Below, one piece after another: positions 10,180 to 21,354 of a stretch of 64,000 nt of DNA. Position 1 is the stretch's first letter, and each line of letters opens with the position of its first letter. Under the pieces are notes generated by a model, which searched no databases, was not told the DNA's origin, and worked only from the letters and a program-made list of their open reading frames with translations. The stretch covers positions 868,001-932,000 of the forward strand of contig NZ_QGGW01000001.1 in NCBI RefSeq assembly GCF_003148775.1, in the 5' to 3' direction. Source of the DNA: Roseicyclus mahoneyensis. Its GTDB lineage: Bacteria; Pseudomonadota; Alphaproteobacteria; Rhodobacterales; Rhodobacteraceae. A program made the translations under genes and the position numbers.

Positions 10180-11070
10180 TCAGGCGCGCTCGGGCCGGTT
10201 CACAAGGATCAGGCCCGTAACCACCAGCGCCAGCGCCAGCGCGACATCCCAACCGACGCGCTCGTCCAGAAGCAGCCAGCCCAAGCCCACGCCAAAAACC
10301 GGCGACAAGAAGCTGAAGGCCGCGACCGAGCTGGCGGGGTAGATCGACAAGAGCCACAGCCAACCCAGAAACCCAGCCGAGACAATGACCACGATCTGAA
10401 ACCCCAGACCCGCCCAATGCACCCAATCCGGATCGCGCAGGAAAGGGCCGAAGGCTATTGCAGCCAGCATCAGGATCGGGGCCGAGATCGCCAGTTGCCA
10501 CAAAAGCTGCGTTTCGGGCCGAACCGTCCTGAGCGGCGAGGCCTTGGCCACCAGCGCGATGCCCGCCCAAGCCAGCGCCGCCCCCAGCGCGCACAGATCG
10601 CCCAACAGCGACGCCCTGCCCGCCTCGCCGCCGCGCAAGGTGATGGCCACCACGACGCCCGCAAAAGCCAGCGCCAGCCCCGCCCCCTTGCGCCCGGTGA
10701 TCCCTTCGCCCGGGATCGACACATGCGCCATCAGCGCCAGCCAGACCGGCATGGTGTAGAAGATGACCGAGGTGCGCGTGACCGTGGTCAGGTCCAGTGC
10801 CACGAACAGGCAGATGAACTCCACCGCGAATAGCGTGCCGATCAACAGGCCCGCAGGCAGCGTGCCGGGTGCCACCCGCACCGGCAGCCCGCGCGCGATC
10901 ATCCACAGCCAGATGCACAACGCGCCGCCCATCGACCGCAGCGCGGCAAAGAACACCGGCTGAAGCCCGTCGTTGACCACCGCGATGACGACCTGATTGA
11001 ATGCCAGAAGGGCGGCGAACCCCGTAAGGGCCGTGGCGCCGAAGGCGTCGATCCGGTCTTTTTGCGCCAT
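10180..11070 (-). CDS. EamA/DMT-family transporter
   Basis: Small-molecule transporter of the drug/metabolite superfamily in the inner membrane; substrate unknown. The 296 residues form about ten hydrophobic segments arranged as two EamA halves (about 10-145 and 160-290), with the family-typical L-D-L-T-T-V-T-R-T-S segment near residue 95 and D-E-R-V-G-W near residue 265. The gene is convergent with selO (13 bases apart) and divergent from the Fur-type regulator. I see no sequence-based reason to link it to a specific substrate. Confidence 0.85.
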   Translation of the reverse strand: MAQKDRIDAFGATALTGFAALLAFNQVVIAVVNDGLQPVFFAALRSMGGALCIWLWMIARGLPVRVAPGTLPAGLLIGTLFAVEFICLFVALDLTTVTRTSVIFYTMPVWLALMAHVSIPGEGITGRKGAGLALAFAGVVVAITLRGGEAGRASLLGDLCALGAALAWAGIALVAKASPLRTVRPETQLLWQLAISAPILMLAAIAFGPFLRDPDWVHWAGLGFQIVVIVSAGFLGWLWLLSIYPASSVAAFSFLSPVFGVGLGWLLLDERVGWDVALALALVVTGLILVNRPERA

Positions 11071-11208
11071 CTTCTGCCCCCGGCCGCTGCCCCGCCGCTG
11101 TCGCCGCCCGCGCCGCCGCTGTCAAGCTGCCTGCCCAAGGCGTCTTTTCGTGCGCCGCCAAATCGCCTAAACCTGCCGCCCACGATGACACTGCAAGGGC
11201 GCGCGGCC

Positions 11209-11622
11209 ATGACCGACACGATCGAGGGGCGTTGCGAGGCCAAGGGCCTTCGCATGACCGACCAACGCCGGGTGATCGCTCAGGTGCTGGAAGAGGCCGT
11301 GGACCATCCCGATGTCGAGGAGCTTTACGCCCGCGCCAGCGCGCGGGACCCGCGCATTTCCATCGCCACGGTCTACCGCACGGTCAAGCTGTTCGAAGAG
11401 GCGGGCATCCTTGACCGGCTCGAATTCGGCGACGGGCGCGCGCGCTACGAGGATGCCGAGCGCGACCACCACGACCACCTGATCGACATGACGACCGGCG
11501 AGGTGATCGAATTCGTCGATCCCGAGATCGAGGCGCTGCAAGACCGCATCGCCGAGAAACTGGGCTACCGGCTCAAGGGCCACCGGCTGGAGCTTTACGG
11601 AGTGCCGATCCGCAAATCCTGA
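11209..11622 (+). CDS. Fur-family metal-responsive repressor (Fur/Mur-like)
   Basis: DNA-binding repressor that senses a divalent metal. The 137 residues contain the Fur winged helix (M-T-D-Q-R-R-V-I-A, then S-I-A-T-V-Y-R-T-V-K-L-F) and the metal-binding segment E-R-D-H-H-D-H-L-I-D. There are no C-terminal C-x-x-C zinc pairs, as in alphaproteobacterial Fur proteins, many of which act as the manganese regulator Mur. The ATG at 11209 has AAGGG at nine bases; an in-frame ATG at 11185 is possible. Irr is a less likely alternative. Start and exact metal are uncertain. Confidence 0.88.
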   Translation: MTDTIEGRCEAKGLRMTDQRRVIAQVLEEAVDHPDVEELYARASARDPRISIATVYRTVKLFEEAGILDRLEFGDGRARYEDAERDHHDHLIDMTTGEVIEFVDPEIEALQDRIAEKLGYRLKGHRLELYGVPIRKS

Positions 11623-11652
11623 GGCCGCGCGCCGGTTGCCGGGCATCGGCCG

Positions 11653-11673
11653 GCATATTTGGGGAAAGATGAA
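11653..11673 (+). repeat. Copy 3 of the intergenic GCATATTT / GATGAA element
   Basis: GCATATTT-GG-GGAAAGATGAA, 30 bases after the Fur-family gene and about 80 bases before the next transporter gene. Confidence 0.75.
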
Positions 11674-11750
11674 ACGGTGGGCCTTGGCGCTTTCCCCGAG
11701 CGGGACGGCAGGCTATGGCCTTGGCAAGGGTCGGGTCGGGGCACGAGCGC

Positions 11751-12626
11751 ATGGACAACCTCAAGGGCATGGCGTGGATGGTTCTGGCCATGCTGTCCTT
11801 TGCGCTGACCGACATGGTGCTGGTCTTTGCCACCCGCGCCCTTCCGGTGGCGCAGGTGCTCGTGCTGTTCGGGATCGGCGGCGCGGTGCTGTTCGGGATC
11901 TGGGCCCGGGTGCAGGGCCACCACTGGGTGAGCCCGGTCTTGCTGATGCGCCCGGTGATGCTGCGCAACGTGGCCGAGGTGCTGGCGACCGTCAGCTTCG
12001 TCTTCGCGCTGTCGTTGATCCCGCTCTCGACATTGTCGGCCGTGATCCAGGCCAATCCGCTGCTGGTCACACTGGGCGCGGCGCTGTTTCTGGGCGAAAA
12101 GGTCGGCTGGCGGCGCTGGCTGGCCATCGGGGTGGGGCTGTTCGGCGTCTTGCTGATCGTGCAGCCCGGTGCTGAGGGGTTCGACCCCAACATCTGGATC
12201 GCGGTCGCCGCGGCCATCGGGCTGTCGTTGCGCGATCTGGCGACAAGGCCGGTGCCACGCAGCGTGCCCACAACCCTTCTGGCCAGCTACAGTTTCGGCG
12301 CCGTCGCAATTGCGGGGCTTGCCATGCTGCCCTTTGGCGCTGGCTGGATCACCCCCACGCCCGGTATGGCGTTTTTGGTCCTTGCGGGCGTTCTTATGGG
12401 CATGGTCGCCTATTTCTCGATCACTGCGGCGATGCGGGTGGGCGAGATATCGGTGGTCACGCCGATGCGCTACACGCGGCTGGTCTTCGCCTTTGCCATC
12501 GCGCTGGTGGTCTTCGACGAAAGGCTCGATCCGCTGACACTGGTTGGAGTGGCCATCGTGGTGGCGACCGGGCTCTACAGCCTGTGGCGCGAGCGGCAGG
12601 CGCGGCGCATCCTCACCGCGCCTTGA
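11751..12626 (+). CDS. EamA/DMT-family transporter
   Basis: Second EamA-type inner-membrane transporter, 291 residues from the chosen start, with about ten hydrophobic segments and two repeated halves. The start M-D-N-L-K-G-M-A-W-M-V-L-A-M resembles the usual beginning of this Rhodobacterales subfamily; an in-frame ATG at 11715 would add twelve non-hydrophobic residues. L-S-T-L-S-A-V-I-Q-A-N-P and M-R-V-G-E-I-S-V-V-T-P-M-R-Y are the conserved mid-helix segments of the two halves. Substrate unknown. It ends about 60 bases before eno. Confidence 0.85.
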   Translation: MDNLKGMAWMVLAMLSFALTDMVLVFATRALPVAQVLVLFGIGGAVLFGIWARVQGHHWVSPVLLMRPVMLRNVAEVLATVSFVFALSLIPLSTLSAVIQANPLLVTLGAALFLGEKVGWRRWLAIGVGLFGVLLIVQPGAEGFDPNIWIAVAAAIGLSLRDLATRPVPRSVPTTLLASYSFGAVAIAGLAMLPFGAGWITPTPGMAFLVLAGVLMGMVAYFSITAAMRVGEISVVTPMRYTRLVFAFAIALVVFDERLDPLTLVGVAIVVATGLYSLWRERQARRILTAP

Positions 12627-12629
12627 CCC

Positions 12630-14635
<2,006 letters not shown>

Positions 14636-14639
<4 letters not shown>

Positions 14640-15055
14640 CAGCCGATCAGATCATCGCCCACCTCGGCCTCGAACCCCATCCCGAGGGCGGCCACTACCG
14701 CCAGACCTGGATGGCCACCAACGCAGGCCGACCCACAGGCACCTGCATCTATTTCCTGCTCAAGGCGGGCGAGGCGAGCCACTGGCACAAGGTCGACGCG
14801 ACCGAGATCTGGCTGTGGCACGCCGGCGCGCCGCTGATCTTGTCGCTGTCGGACACCGACGAGGGCCCCGCCACCGATCACCTGCTGACGCCGGACCTGA
14901 GCCATGGTGCGCCTCAGATCATCGTGCCCGAGAACCACTGGCAGGCGGCGCGCACGACGGGCACTTACACGCTGGTCTCCTGCACCGTCTCGCCCGGCTT
15001 CCGGTTCGAGGGCTTCACACTGGCACCAACAGGTTTCGACATCCCGCGCGGCTGA
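14636..15055 (+). CDS. Cupin_5 (DUF985) family protein
   Basis: A 139-residue single-domain cupin of the DUF985/YML079w type. The N-terminal H-P-E-G-G-H-Y-R-Q-T-W and the S-H-W-H-K-V-D-A-T-E-I-W segment are the family signature; the central strands end with G-F-R-F-E-G-F. Function in bacteria is not established; a sugar- or nucleotide-linked ligand has been suggested for the fold. It starts inside the stop of the HAD gene (ATGA) and so is probably co-translated with eno and the HAD protein. Confidence 0.88.
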
Positions 15056-15130
15056 TCCATCACCATCCGTGATGCCGCGGATCGCGATTTCGCGCTCGCC
15101 CCCCTTTACAGCTTGCGTTAGGCCAGCGCC

Positions 15131-16030
15131 ATGAGCAGCCCCACCCCACAGACCGGCGACAGCCCCGCGGGCTTTGCCTATGCTACCACGGCCTACCTGC
15201 TCTGGGGTTTCTTGCCGCTCTACATGAAGGCCATCGACCACATCCCCCCGGCAGAGATCATCGCCCACCGCATCTTGTGGTCCGTGCCCGTCGCGGGTCT
15301 GGTCCTGATCGTGCTCGGGCGCACCGGCGATCTGGTGCGCGCGCTCAAGACCCCGCGCATGGTCGGCATGGCGGCGGTCACCGCCACGCTCATATCGGTC
15401 AACTGGGGCGTCTATGTCTGGGCCATTGCCAATGATCGCGCGCTCGACGCGGCGCTGGGCTATTATATCAATCCGCTCTTCTCGGTGGCCCTTGGCGCCA
15501 TCGTATTGCGCGAACGCCTTGCCGCCGCGCAATGGGTGGCAGTGGGGCTTGCCGCCGTCGCCGTCACCATCCTGACAGTTTCGGCAGGCGTCCTGCCTTG
15601 GGTGGCGTTGGTGCTGATGACAACCTTCGGCCTCTATGGCTTCTTGCGCAAAACCCTGCCGATCGGGCCCAACCAGGGCTTCTTGCTCGAGGTGTTGCTG
15701 CTGTGCCCACCCGCGCTGGCCTATCTGCTGTGGCTCGGCCCCTCGGGCCATTTCACCGGCACCACTTGGGCCGACACGGCGTTCTTGCTCGGCACGGGCG
15801 CGGTCACGGCCATCCCGCTCATGCTTTACGCCAACGGGGCCAAGGGGCTGCGCCTCTCGACCATCGGCGTCTTGCAATACATCGCCCCGACGATGATCTT
15901 CCTGATCGCAGTCTTCGTCTTCGCCGAACCCTTCGGCCCGGCCCGCGCGATAGCCTTCCCGCTGATCTGGGCGGCGCTGATCCTCTACACCGGCTCGATG
16001 ATCCGCACCGCCCGCGCCACGCGCGCCTGA
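15131..16030 (+). CDS. rarD: RarD-type EamA transporter
   Basis: Inner-membrane permease of the RarD subfamily. The 299 residues open with G-F-A-Y-A-T-T-A-Y-L-L-W-G-F-L-P-L-Y-M-K and include I-A-H-R-I-L-W-S-V-P, W-G-V-Y-V-W-A-I and L-G-Y-Y-I-N-P-L, all diagnostic for RarD rather than general EamA proteins. About ten hydrophobic segments. The substrate is not known. The gene is followed by copy 4 of the intergenic element and is convergent with anmK. Confidence 0.9.
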   Translation: MSSPTPQTGDSPAGFAYATTAYLLWGFLPLYMKAIDHIPPAEIIAHRILWSVPVAGLVLIVLGRTGDLVRALKTPRMVGMAAVTATLISVNWGVYVWAIANDRALDAALGYYINPLFSVALGAIVLRERLAAAQWVAVGLAAVAVTILTVSAGVLPWVALVLMTTFGLYGFLRKTLPIGPNQGFLLEVLLLCPPALAYLLWLGPSGHFTGTTWADTAFLLGTGAVTAIPLMLYANGAKGLRLSTIGVLQYIAPTMIFLIAVFVFAEPFGPARAIAFPLIWAALILYTGSMIRTARATRA

Positions 16031-16034
16031 TCCC

Positions 16035-16079
16035 TTCATCTTTCCAAAAATATGCCGGGGGCATGGGGGCAGAGCCCCC
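16035..16079 (-). repeat. Copy 4 of the intergenic element with an attached GC hairpin
   Basis: TTCATCTTTCC-AA-AAATATGC at 16035-16055 is followed by GGGGGC-AGA-GCCCCC at 16065-16079. It lies between the convergent genes rarD and anmK, so the hairpin could also serve as a terminator. Confidence 0.75.
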
Positions 16080-16091
16080 AATCGTGCAGCC

Positions 16092-17237
16092 TCACACCCG
16101 GCTCACCCGACCGCCGCCCACTGCGGCCGCCACCCCGGTGGTCCCCGGCGCCGAGGTCGGCAGACCGAGAAGCACCCGCATCGCCAGATAGGCAAAGGCC
16201 TGCGCCTCGAGGAAATCGCCGTCGAGCCCCACCGCCTCGACGGGATCGACCGGGCGACCCAAGGCCACCGCCAGCATCTCCATCAGGCCGGGATTGCGCC
16301 GACCGCCGCCCGTCACCAGCACCCGCTCGGGCCGGACCGGCAGATGTTCCATCGCCTGCGCCACGGCGCCCGCTGCGCAGGCCGCCAACGTCGCCACGGC
16401 GTCGGCGTCCGACATGCCCGCGACCCAACCGGCCAGCGCAGGAAAGGCATCCCGATCGAGCGACTTGGGCGGTATCTTGCGGAAATAGATGTCATCGAGA
16501 AAGACCGCGACGGTTTCCGCATCGACCCTGCCGGCGCGGGTCAGCGCCCCGTCCCGGTCGAAATCCATCCCCCGCCTTGCGCGCATCAGATCATCGATCG
16601 GCGCATTGGCAGGCCCGGTGTCGAAAGCAAGACAGGCGCCCGGCAATTCTGGCCGCTCGACGCGCGGATCGACCAGCGTGATGTTGCCCACGCCGCCGAG
16701 GTTCAGGAATGCCAAGGGTCGCGCAGCCCCGATGTGGCGCGCCAGCGCCCAGTGATAGAAGGGGGCCAGCGGCGCGCCCTGCCCGCCCAGCTGCATGTCG
16801 TTCGAGCGGAAATCCCAGACCGTCGTCAGGCCGCAGGCGGCGGCTAGGCGCGCGCCATCCCCCGCCTGATGGGTGCGCCCACCCTCGGGGTCATGGGCCA
16901 GCGTCTGGCCGTGAAACCCGAAAGCACGCGCGCCCTCAAGACCCGCCAGAACCTCCAGATGCGCATCTTCCACCATTCGGGCGGCCTCGGCCACGCCGGG
17001 ATCGCCAGGCCAACGGCCAAGCGCTGCGCGGATCGTGTCACGCTCGCTATCGGAATAGGACCGGTAGCGGGTTTCCCCAAAGGCCGTGACGCTGACGCCA
17101 TCGGTCTCGATCAAGCCCAGATCGACACCATCCATCGACGTGCCCGACATCGCGCCCGCGACCCAGACGGGTCCCGCCCGGAACGCTTCCCTGTCGCTCT
17201 TTCCCTTCACGCGCCCGCCCGCTATAGCCCTTGCCAC
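16092..17237 (-). CDS. anmK: Anhydro-N-acetylmuramic acid kinase
   Basis: Phosphorylates 1,6-anhydro-MurNAc with ring opening, part of peptidoglycan recycling in the cytoplasm. Of 381 residues, the N-terminal [12 protein letters not shown] and the central N-L-G-G-V-G-N-I-T and F-D-T-G-P-A-N-A are the family's ATP- and sugar-binding motifs; V-T-G-G-G-R-R-N-P is in the C-terminal half. The start is uncertain: both 17237 and 17210 are GTG codons, and the upstream one overlaps a likely tyrS promoter, so the shorter form (to 17210) may be the real one. It is divergent from tyrS. Confidence 0.92.
   Translation of the reverse strand: MARAIAGGRVKGKSDREAFRAGPVWVAGAMSGTSMDGVDLGLIETDGVSVTAFGETRYRSYSDSERDTIRAALGRWPGDPGVAEAARMVEDAHLEVLAGLEGARAFGFHGQTLAHDPEGGRTHQAGDGARLAAACGLTTVWDFRSNDMQLGGQGAPLAPFYHWALARHIGAARPLAFLNLGGVGNITLVDPRVERPELPGACLAFDTGPANAPIDDLMRARRGMDFDRDGALTRAGRVDAETVAVFLDDIYFRKIPPKSLDRDAFPALAGWVAGMSDADAVATLAACAAGAVAQAMEHLPVRPERVLVTGGGRRNPGLMEMLAVALGRPVDPVEAVGLDGDFLEAQAFAYLAMRVLLGLPTSAPGTTGVAAAVGGGRVSRV
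17200..17228 (+). promoter_or_regulatory. Candidate tyrS promoter
   Basis: TATAGC at 17223-17228 is a good -10 at 35 bases from the chosen tyrS ATG; TTTCCC at 17200-17205 is a poor -35 at 17-base spacing. It would lie inside the longest anmK reading. Confidence 0.3.
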
Positions 17238-17263
17238 ATCCCTCGAACATGGACCGGACCCCC

Positions 17264-18553
17264 ATGACCTACCAGCCCAAATCGGAGTTCTTGCGCACCA
17301 TCATGGCGCGCGGGTTCCTGGCCGACTGCACCGACCTGCAGGGCCTTGACGAGACGCTGCTGAAGGGGCCCGTGACCTGCTATATCGGCTATGACGCGAC
17401 GGCGAAATCGCTGCATGTGGGCCATCTGCTCAACATCATGCTGCTGCGCTGGTGGCAAAAGATCGGGAACCGACCCATCACCCTGATGGGCGGCGGCACA
17501 ACCAAGGTGGGCGATCCGAGTTTCCGCGCCGATGAGCGCCCCCTGCTGACGCCCGATCAAATCGACGCCAATATAGCGGGCATGCAGCGGGTATTCGACC
17601 GCTACCTTGGCTATGGCGCGGGTTCGACCCTGCCCTCAAGCAGCGAAGCGATAGGGCAAGATACGCGCGCGCTTATGCTCAACAATGCCGAATGGCTCGA
17701 TGGCCTCAACTACCTCGACTTCCTGCGAGATATCGGGCGGCATTTCTCGGTCAACCGGATGCTGTCGTTCGAATCCGTCAAGTCCCGGCTCGACCGCGAA
17801 CAATCGCTCAGCTTCCTCGAATTCAACTACATGATCTTGCAAGCCTATGATTTTCTGGAGCTGTACCGCCGCGAGGCCTGCGTGTTGCAGATGGGCGGTT
17901 CGGATCAATGGGGCAACATCATCAACGGAATCGACCTGACGCGGCGGGTGCTGGATGCGGAGATCTATGGCCTGACCACGCCGCTTCTGACCACGTCCGA
18001 CGGGCGCAAGATGGGCAAATCGCAGGGCGGGGCAATCTGGCTCGATGGGGACATGCTGTCGCCATACGAATTCTGGCAGTTCTGGCGCAACACGACCGAC
18101 GCCGACGTGGGCCGCTTCCTGAAGCTCTACACCGAACTGCCGGTGGAGGAGTGCGACCGCCTGGGGGCGCTGCAAGGCGCCGAGATCAACGAGGGCAAGA
18201 TCATCCTCGCCAATGCGGTCACTGCGCTTTTGCACGGGGCCGAGGCGGCGCAGGCGGCCGAGGCGACGGCGCGCGACGTGTTCGAAAAGGGCGGCATGGG
18301 CGAGGACCTGCCCACCCTGACGCTGACGACCGCCGAACTCGCCGAAGGCATCTCGGTCGCGCAGCTTATCACCCGTTCGGGGCTGGCGGCCTCGGGCAAG
18401 GAGGCCAAGCGCCTCATCGCCGAAGGCGGCGCGCGGATGAACGATGCGGCGCTGACGGATGCCGGCCTGATGGTGACGGCGGGCGATCTGGCTCAGCCGA
18501 TCAAGCTTTCGGCGGGCAAGAAACGCCACGCGCTGGTGGTCTTGCAGGGTTAA
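17264..18553 (+). CDS. tyrS: Tyrosyl-tRNA synthetase
   Basis: Charges tRNA-Tyr. The 429-residue TyrRS has the class I motif H-V-G-H in [10 protein letters not shown], the tyrosine-binding Y-D-F-L-E-L-Y and [10 protein letters not shown] segments, and K-M-G-K-S for KMSKS. A C-terminal S4 RNA-binding domain begins near residue 360. The start [10 protein letters not shown] at 17264 fits homologues; an in-frame ATG at 17249 would add five residues. Confidence 0.96.
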   Translation: MTYQPKSEFLRTIMARGFLADCTDLQGLDETLLKGPVTCYIGYDATAKSLHVGHLLNIMLLRWWQKIGNRPITLMGGGTTKVGDPSFRADERPLLTPDQIDANIAGMQRVFDRYLGYGAGSTLPSSSEAIGQDTRALMLNNAEWLDGLNYLDFLRDIGRHFSVNRMLSFESVKSRLDREQSLSFLEFNYMILQAYDFLELYRREACVLQMGGSDQWGNIINGIDLTRRVLDAEIYGLTTPLLTTSDGRKMGKSQGGAIWLDGDMLSPYEFWQFWRNTTDADVGRFLKLYTELPVEECDRLGALQGAEINEGKIILANAVTALLHGAEAAQAAEATARDVFEKGGMGEDLPTLTLTTAELAEGISVAQLITRSGLAASGKEAKRLIAEGGARMNDAALTDAGLMVTAGDLAQPIKLSAGKKRHALVVLQG

Positions 18554-18563
18554 CCAAGCCTTA

Positions 18564-18594
18564 GGCATGGGCGGGGCATTGTCCCGGCCATGCC
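18564..18594 (+). other. Hairpin that includes the start codon of the acyltransferase gene
   Basis: GGCATGG and CGGG pair with CCCG and CCATGCC with a single G:G mismatch and a seven-base loop. The ATG at 18590-18592 is inside the 3' arm. There is no T tract, so it is unlikely to be a plain terminator for tyrS. Confidence 0.5.
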
Positions 18595-19450
18595 TGAAAC
18601 CGCGCCCTGCCCGCTCCAGCAATCCCCGCTTTTCGCGGCTGCCCTCGCGCGGATGGCGGCAAGCCCCCTTTGGTACGCCCTGCCCGGCGGTCCGGTGCTG
18701 GCGGTGACGCGCACGGTGCCGGTGCTTGGCCGCATCGCGCTGATCTCCCGGCCCGGGCCTGCACTGCCGCAGACCCTGCGGCGCGCGCTCGGGGTGGGGG
18801 CGCTGATCGTGAACGCCGAAACGCAGGCGCAGGGCGCGGCGCTGGCGCGAGCGGGGTTCGTGCGGCTCGCAACCGGGCGAGAGGTGGCGGAGCTGTCGCT
18901 GGCTGGCACGCCCGAGAATTGGCTGGCGCGGATGGACGGCAAATGGCGCAACCGCCTGCGCCACGCCCAGCGGCAGGGGCTGGAGCTACGCGCTGCCCCA
19001 CTCCCACCCGACCGCAACCACTGGCTGTTTCACCGCGAGGCGGCGCAGCAGGCGGCGCGCGGCTACCGCAACCTGCCGCCAGCCCTCATCGCAGCCATGG
19101 CGGCGGCTGAGCCTGGCGCGCTGACGCTGTTCACCGCCCGAGCCGAGGGTCGGAGCATCGCCGCGATGCTCTTTGCGCGGCATGGGTCCTCGGCGAGCTA
19201 TCTGATCGGCTGGTCCGACGCAGCAGGGCGCGCGACCTCGGCCCACAACCTGCTTTTTTGGACCGCCATGGACCAGCTGCGCGCAATCGGGGTGCAGGTG
19301 ATCGACCTCGGGTCCTGCGATGCACAAAGCGCCCCCGGCCTTGCGCGCTTCAAACTGGGCAGCGGGTCGCGGGCCCGCAGGCTTGGCGGCACATGGGTGG
19401 AGGTGGGCGCGCTGACACCGCTTCATGTCGGGCTCCGCACGGTGCGGTGA
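18590..19450 (+). CDS. GNAT/FemAB-like N-acyltransferase family protein
   Basis: A 286-residue protein of the GNAT fold, probably of the Acetyltransf_6 (FemAB/BioF2-like) branch. The segment W-L-A-R-M-D-G-K-W-R-N-R-L-R-H-A near residues 105-120 and the later N-L-L-F-W-T-A-M-D with I-D-L-G-S are typical of that group. The substrate is unknown. Oddly, the ATG has no Shine-Dalgarno and lies in the 3' arm of a strong hairpin (18564-18594), so either translation is controlled or the start is further in. The gene begins 36 bases after tyrS. Confidence 0.7.
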   Translation: MPETAPCPLQQSPLFAAALARMAASPLWYALPGGPVLAVTRTVPVLGRIALISRPGPALPQTLRRALGVGALIVNAETQAQGAALARAGFVRLATGREVAELSLAGTPENWLARMDGKWRNRLRHAQRQGLELRAAPLPPDRNHWLFHREAAQQAARGYRNLPPALIAAMAAAEPGALTLFTARAEGRSIAAMLFARHGSSASYLIGWSDAAGRATSAHNLLFWTAMDQLRAIGVQVIDLGSCDAQSAPGLARFKLGSGSRARRLGGTWVEVGALTPLHVGLRTVR

Positions 19451-19451
19451 C

Positions 19452-19835
19452 TCAGCGACGCTGCCCGACGCACAGGCCGGACCAGTCCCGCTGCACCCCC
19501 GTGCAGACATCGCGGGGAATGCAGCCGATGCTGGTGATCAGATCGCCCTGCCGGTTCGCGCGAATGATATCAGGTGTTTCAATCGCGAGCGCGGCGGTCG
19601 ATCCATCAGGCGTGACGATGGGGATATCAAACAACACGCCTGCCGCCGCTGCGGCCTCGATATAGGGCCGTGCCTCCGCTGTCGGGCGGCCGACCAGCGT
19701 TGCGGCCAGCGGGCTGACGCCTTCGGGTGTGCAAAAGAGGAAACCGGGCACGTCGCGGCGCACCTCGGGCGGCAAGTCGGAACCGACGCAGGCGGCAAGG
19801 ACGAGGCACGACAGGAAATTTAAAGAGCGTGTCAT
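19452..19835 (-). CDS. Small secreted lipoprotein of unknown function
   Basis: Predicted lipoprotein of 127 residues. The start at 19835 has GGAGG nine bases upstream and gives a short signal peptide M-T-R-S-L-N-F-L-S-C-L-V-L-A-A-C, with the lipobox L-A-A-C and lipidated Cys 16. Two conserved-looking Cys residues near the end (G-C-I-P-R-D-V-C) and one more (L-C-V-G) suggest disulfides in the periplasm. I do not recognise the family. It follows olsB on the same strand with an 85-base gap, and ends one base after the acyltransferase gene of the other strand. Confidence 0.7.
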   Translation of the reverse strand: MTRSLNFLSCLVLAACVGSDLPPEVRRDVPGFLFCTPEGVSPLAATLVGRPTAEARPYIEAAAAAGVLFDIPIVTPDGSTAALAIETPDIIRANRQGDLITSIGCIPRDVCTGVQRDWSGLCVGQRR

Positions 19836-19920
19836 GGAAACGGGCCTCCGGCACAAGATCATGGGCGATCGTGGGCGCCAGATTGCGGCCCGTTCCAAGG
19901 CCGCTCAAGGCGCGGTTTCC

Positions 19921-20658
19921 TTACCCCGCAACGGCCCGCAACAGCCGCGCGCGGGCGGGCGGCACGGCGCGGATTTCCAACCCGGTGAACACGTGCAGCG
20001 TGCCCAGATCGCGGTCGATCACCGCATGGTCGCTGACCCAGCCGCCCATCAGCAGATAGGTGCGCAACAAGGGCGGCATCTTGGCCTGCGCGCGCTTGAG
20101 GTCGGGCTTGCGCCGCAGACGGCTGGCAAAGCGGAAGACGGCGGGTGCCTTGACGCGCGGCAGCCAACGCTTGGGCGCGATGTGGCGATCACGCAAGAGC
20201 GCGAAAGCATCGGCGTAATCGCGCGCCTCGGTGCCGTGAAAGGAGGAACAGCCAAACAGCATCTCGACCCCTTCGCGGTCCACATAGGCGGTCATCGCGC
20301 CCCAGGCGACGCGCAGGATGTCGGGGTCGCGCCGGTCGGGGTGGATGCAGAACCGCCCCATCTCGACCATGGGGCCGTCGAAATCGGCCAGAGCCGACAA
20401 TTCGTAGAATTGTGCCGAATAGCTGCGGCCGATCTCGGCCCCCGATCCCAGATGCATCAGGCGGAAACAGCAGACCAGATCGCCGTCGCGCGTATCCTCG
20501 ACCATCACATGCGTGCAGGCGACATCGAAATCGTCACGGTCCAGATCGGTGGCAGCGGGCCCCCTAAAGGCCAGTGTCCTCAGCCGTCGTGCCGCCTCCA
20601 GATCCGCCTCTGTCGCGGCTATGCGCGCGCGATACCGTCCCTTGGACAGATTCAACAT
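19921..20658 (-). CDS. olsB: L-ornithine N-alpha-acyltransferase OlsB
   Basis: Transfers a 3-hydroxy fatty acid from ACP to ornithine, the first step of ornithine lipid synthesis, which builds phosphorus-free membrane lipid. The 245-residue GNAT-fold protein shows V-E-M-G-R-F-C-I-H-P near the acyl-CoA/ACP region, G-C-S-S-F-H-G-T, and the C-terminal P-P-L-L-R-T-Y-L-L-M-G-G-W-V that is characteristic of OlsB. The second-step gene olsA, often adjacent, is not in the window. The start follows a purine-rich stretch and begins M-L-N-L-S-K-G-R-Y. Confidence 0.88.
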   Translation of the reverse strand: MLNLSKGRYRARIAATEADLEAARRLRTLAFRGPAATDLDRDDFDVACTHVMVEDTRDGDLVCCFRLMHLGSGAEIGRSYSAQFYELSALADFDGPMVEMGRFCIHPDRRDPDILRVAWGAMTAYVDREGVEMLFGCSSFHGTEARDYADAFALLRDRHIAPKRWLPRVKAPAVFRFASRLRRKPDLKRAQAKMPPLLRTYLLMGGWVSDHAVIDRDLGTLHVFTGLEIRAVPPARARLLRAVAG

Positions 20659-20746
20659 GGGGGTCCGCTCCTGCCTTGCCGCCCCTGCTGCGGCGACACA
20701 AGGTATAGGATGCGCCCCTCACAGTCTTGCGACAAGAGCGCGCCGA

Positions 20747-21208
20747 TCAGTTGCCGCCGAGCGCATCGCCTACGTTGATGCGGCCGAAATTGCTCAGGAT
20801 CTGCTGCAGGAAGGAAATCTCGCGCACCGAACTGGTGGTGACACGGCGCGACAATTGCACGATTTGCCCATCCTCAAGGCCGAACTCTTCGATGTTGGTG
20901 ACGCGGCCACCGCCGTCGAAGGACACCGCGAGGATCTGACGCTCGATCACCTCGGGGGCACGGTAGGCAAAGTTGCGCACCCGGTAGGCGGCGTAGAACC
21001 ACGCCTCGTCGCGCATCACGCCCGCGGCACCAGGGGTGCCGATGGCCGCTGCCACCGTCTCACGGCTGTCGCCGATGCTGACCGCGGCCAGATCCTCGGG
21101 CGGAGGGACAAAACCGTGGTTGATGAAGGTCTCGGAACAGGCGGCAAGCCCGAGCACCAGAAAAAGGCCCATGAGACCCGTCCGGAAGCCGCGTTTGGAC
21201 TTGTGCAT
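20747..21208 (-). CDS. bamE: Outer-membrane assembly lipoprotein BamE (SmpA/OmlA)
   Basis: Component of the BAM complex that inserts beta-barrel proteins into the outer membrane. The 153 residues start M-H-K-S-K-R-G-F-R and have a signal peptide with lipobox L-G-L-A-A-C (Cys 24). The SmpA/OmlA domain follows, with the S-I-G-D-S-R-E-T-V turn and the G-T-P strand. The start at 21208 follows AAGAGGG; an upstream in-frame ATG at 21250 would spoil the signal peptide. It is divergent from the YceD-like gene. Confidence 0.88.
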   Translation of the reverse strand: MHKSKRGFRTGLMGLFLVLGLAACSETFINHGFVPPPEDLAAVSIGDSRETVAAAIGTPGAAGVMRDEAWFYAAYRVRNFAYRAPEVIERQILAVSFDGGGRVTNIEEFGLEDGQIVQLSRRVTTSSVREISFLQQILSNFGRINVGDALGGN

Positions 21209-21354
21209 GTTCGCCCTCTTGCCCCGTTCTGTTGCCGGATGCCCCGCCATTGGCTTGCGCAGCTGTCCGAAGCTTTCTATCCGCTTAACTCACCCCGGCC
21301 CACAGGGCAAGTTTGCGACGCAAGCCGGCCGCATCCCCGAGGAGGAAACCGAAC

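Noticed and set aside
17231-17263. tyrS N-terminal extension from 17231 or 17249
   Set aside because: The extra residues ([11 protein letters not shown]) are not like TyrRS starts in this group, and 17231 is a TTG; ATG 17264 gives the standard beginning.
18550-18564. TTAA-N7-TTAG, near match to the CtrA box TTAA-N7-TTAA
   Set aside because: A single imperfect site overlapping the tyrS stop codon. Chance occurrence is likely, and no promoter is seen beside it.
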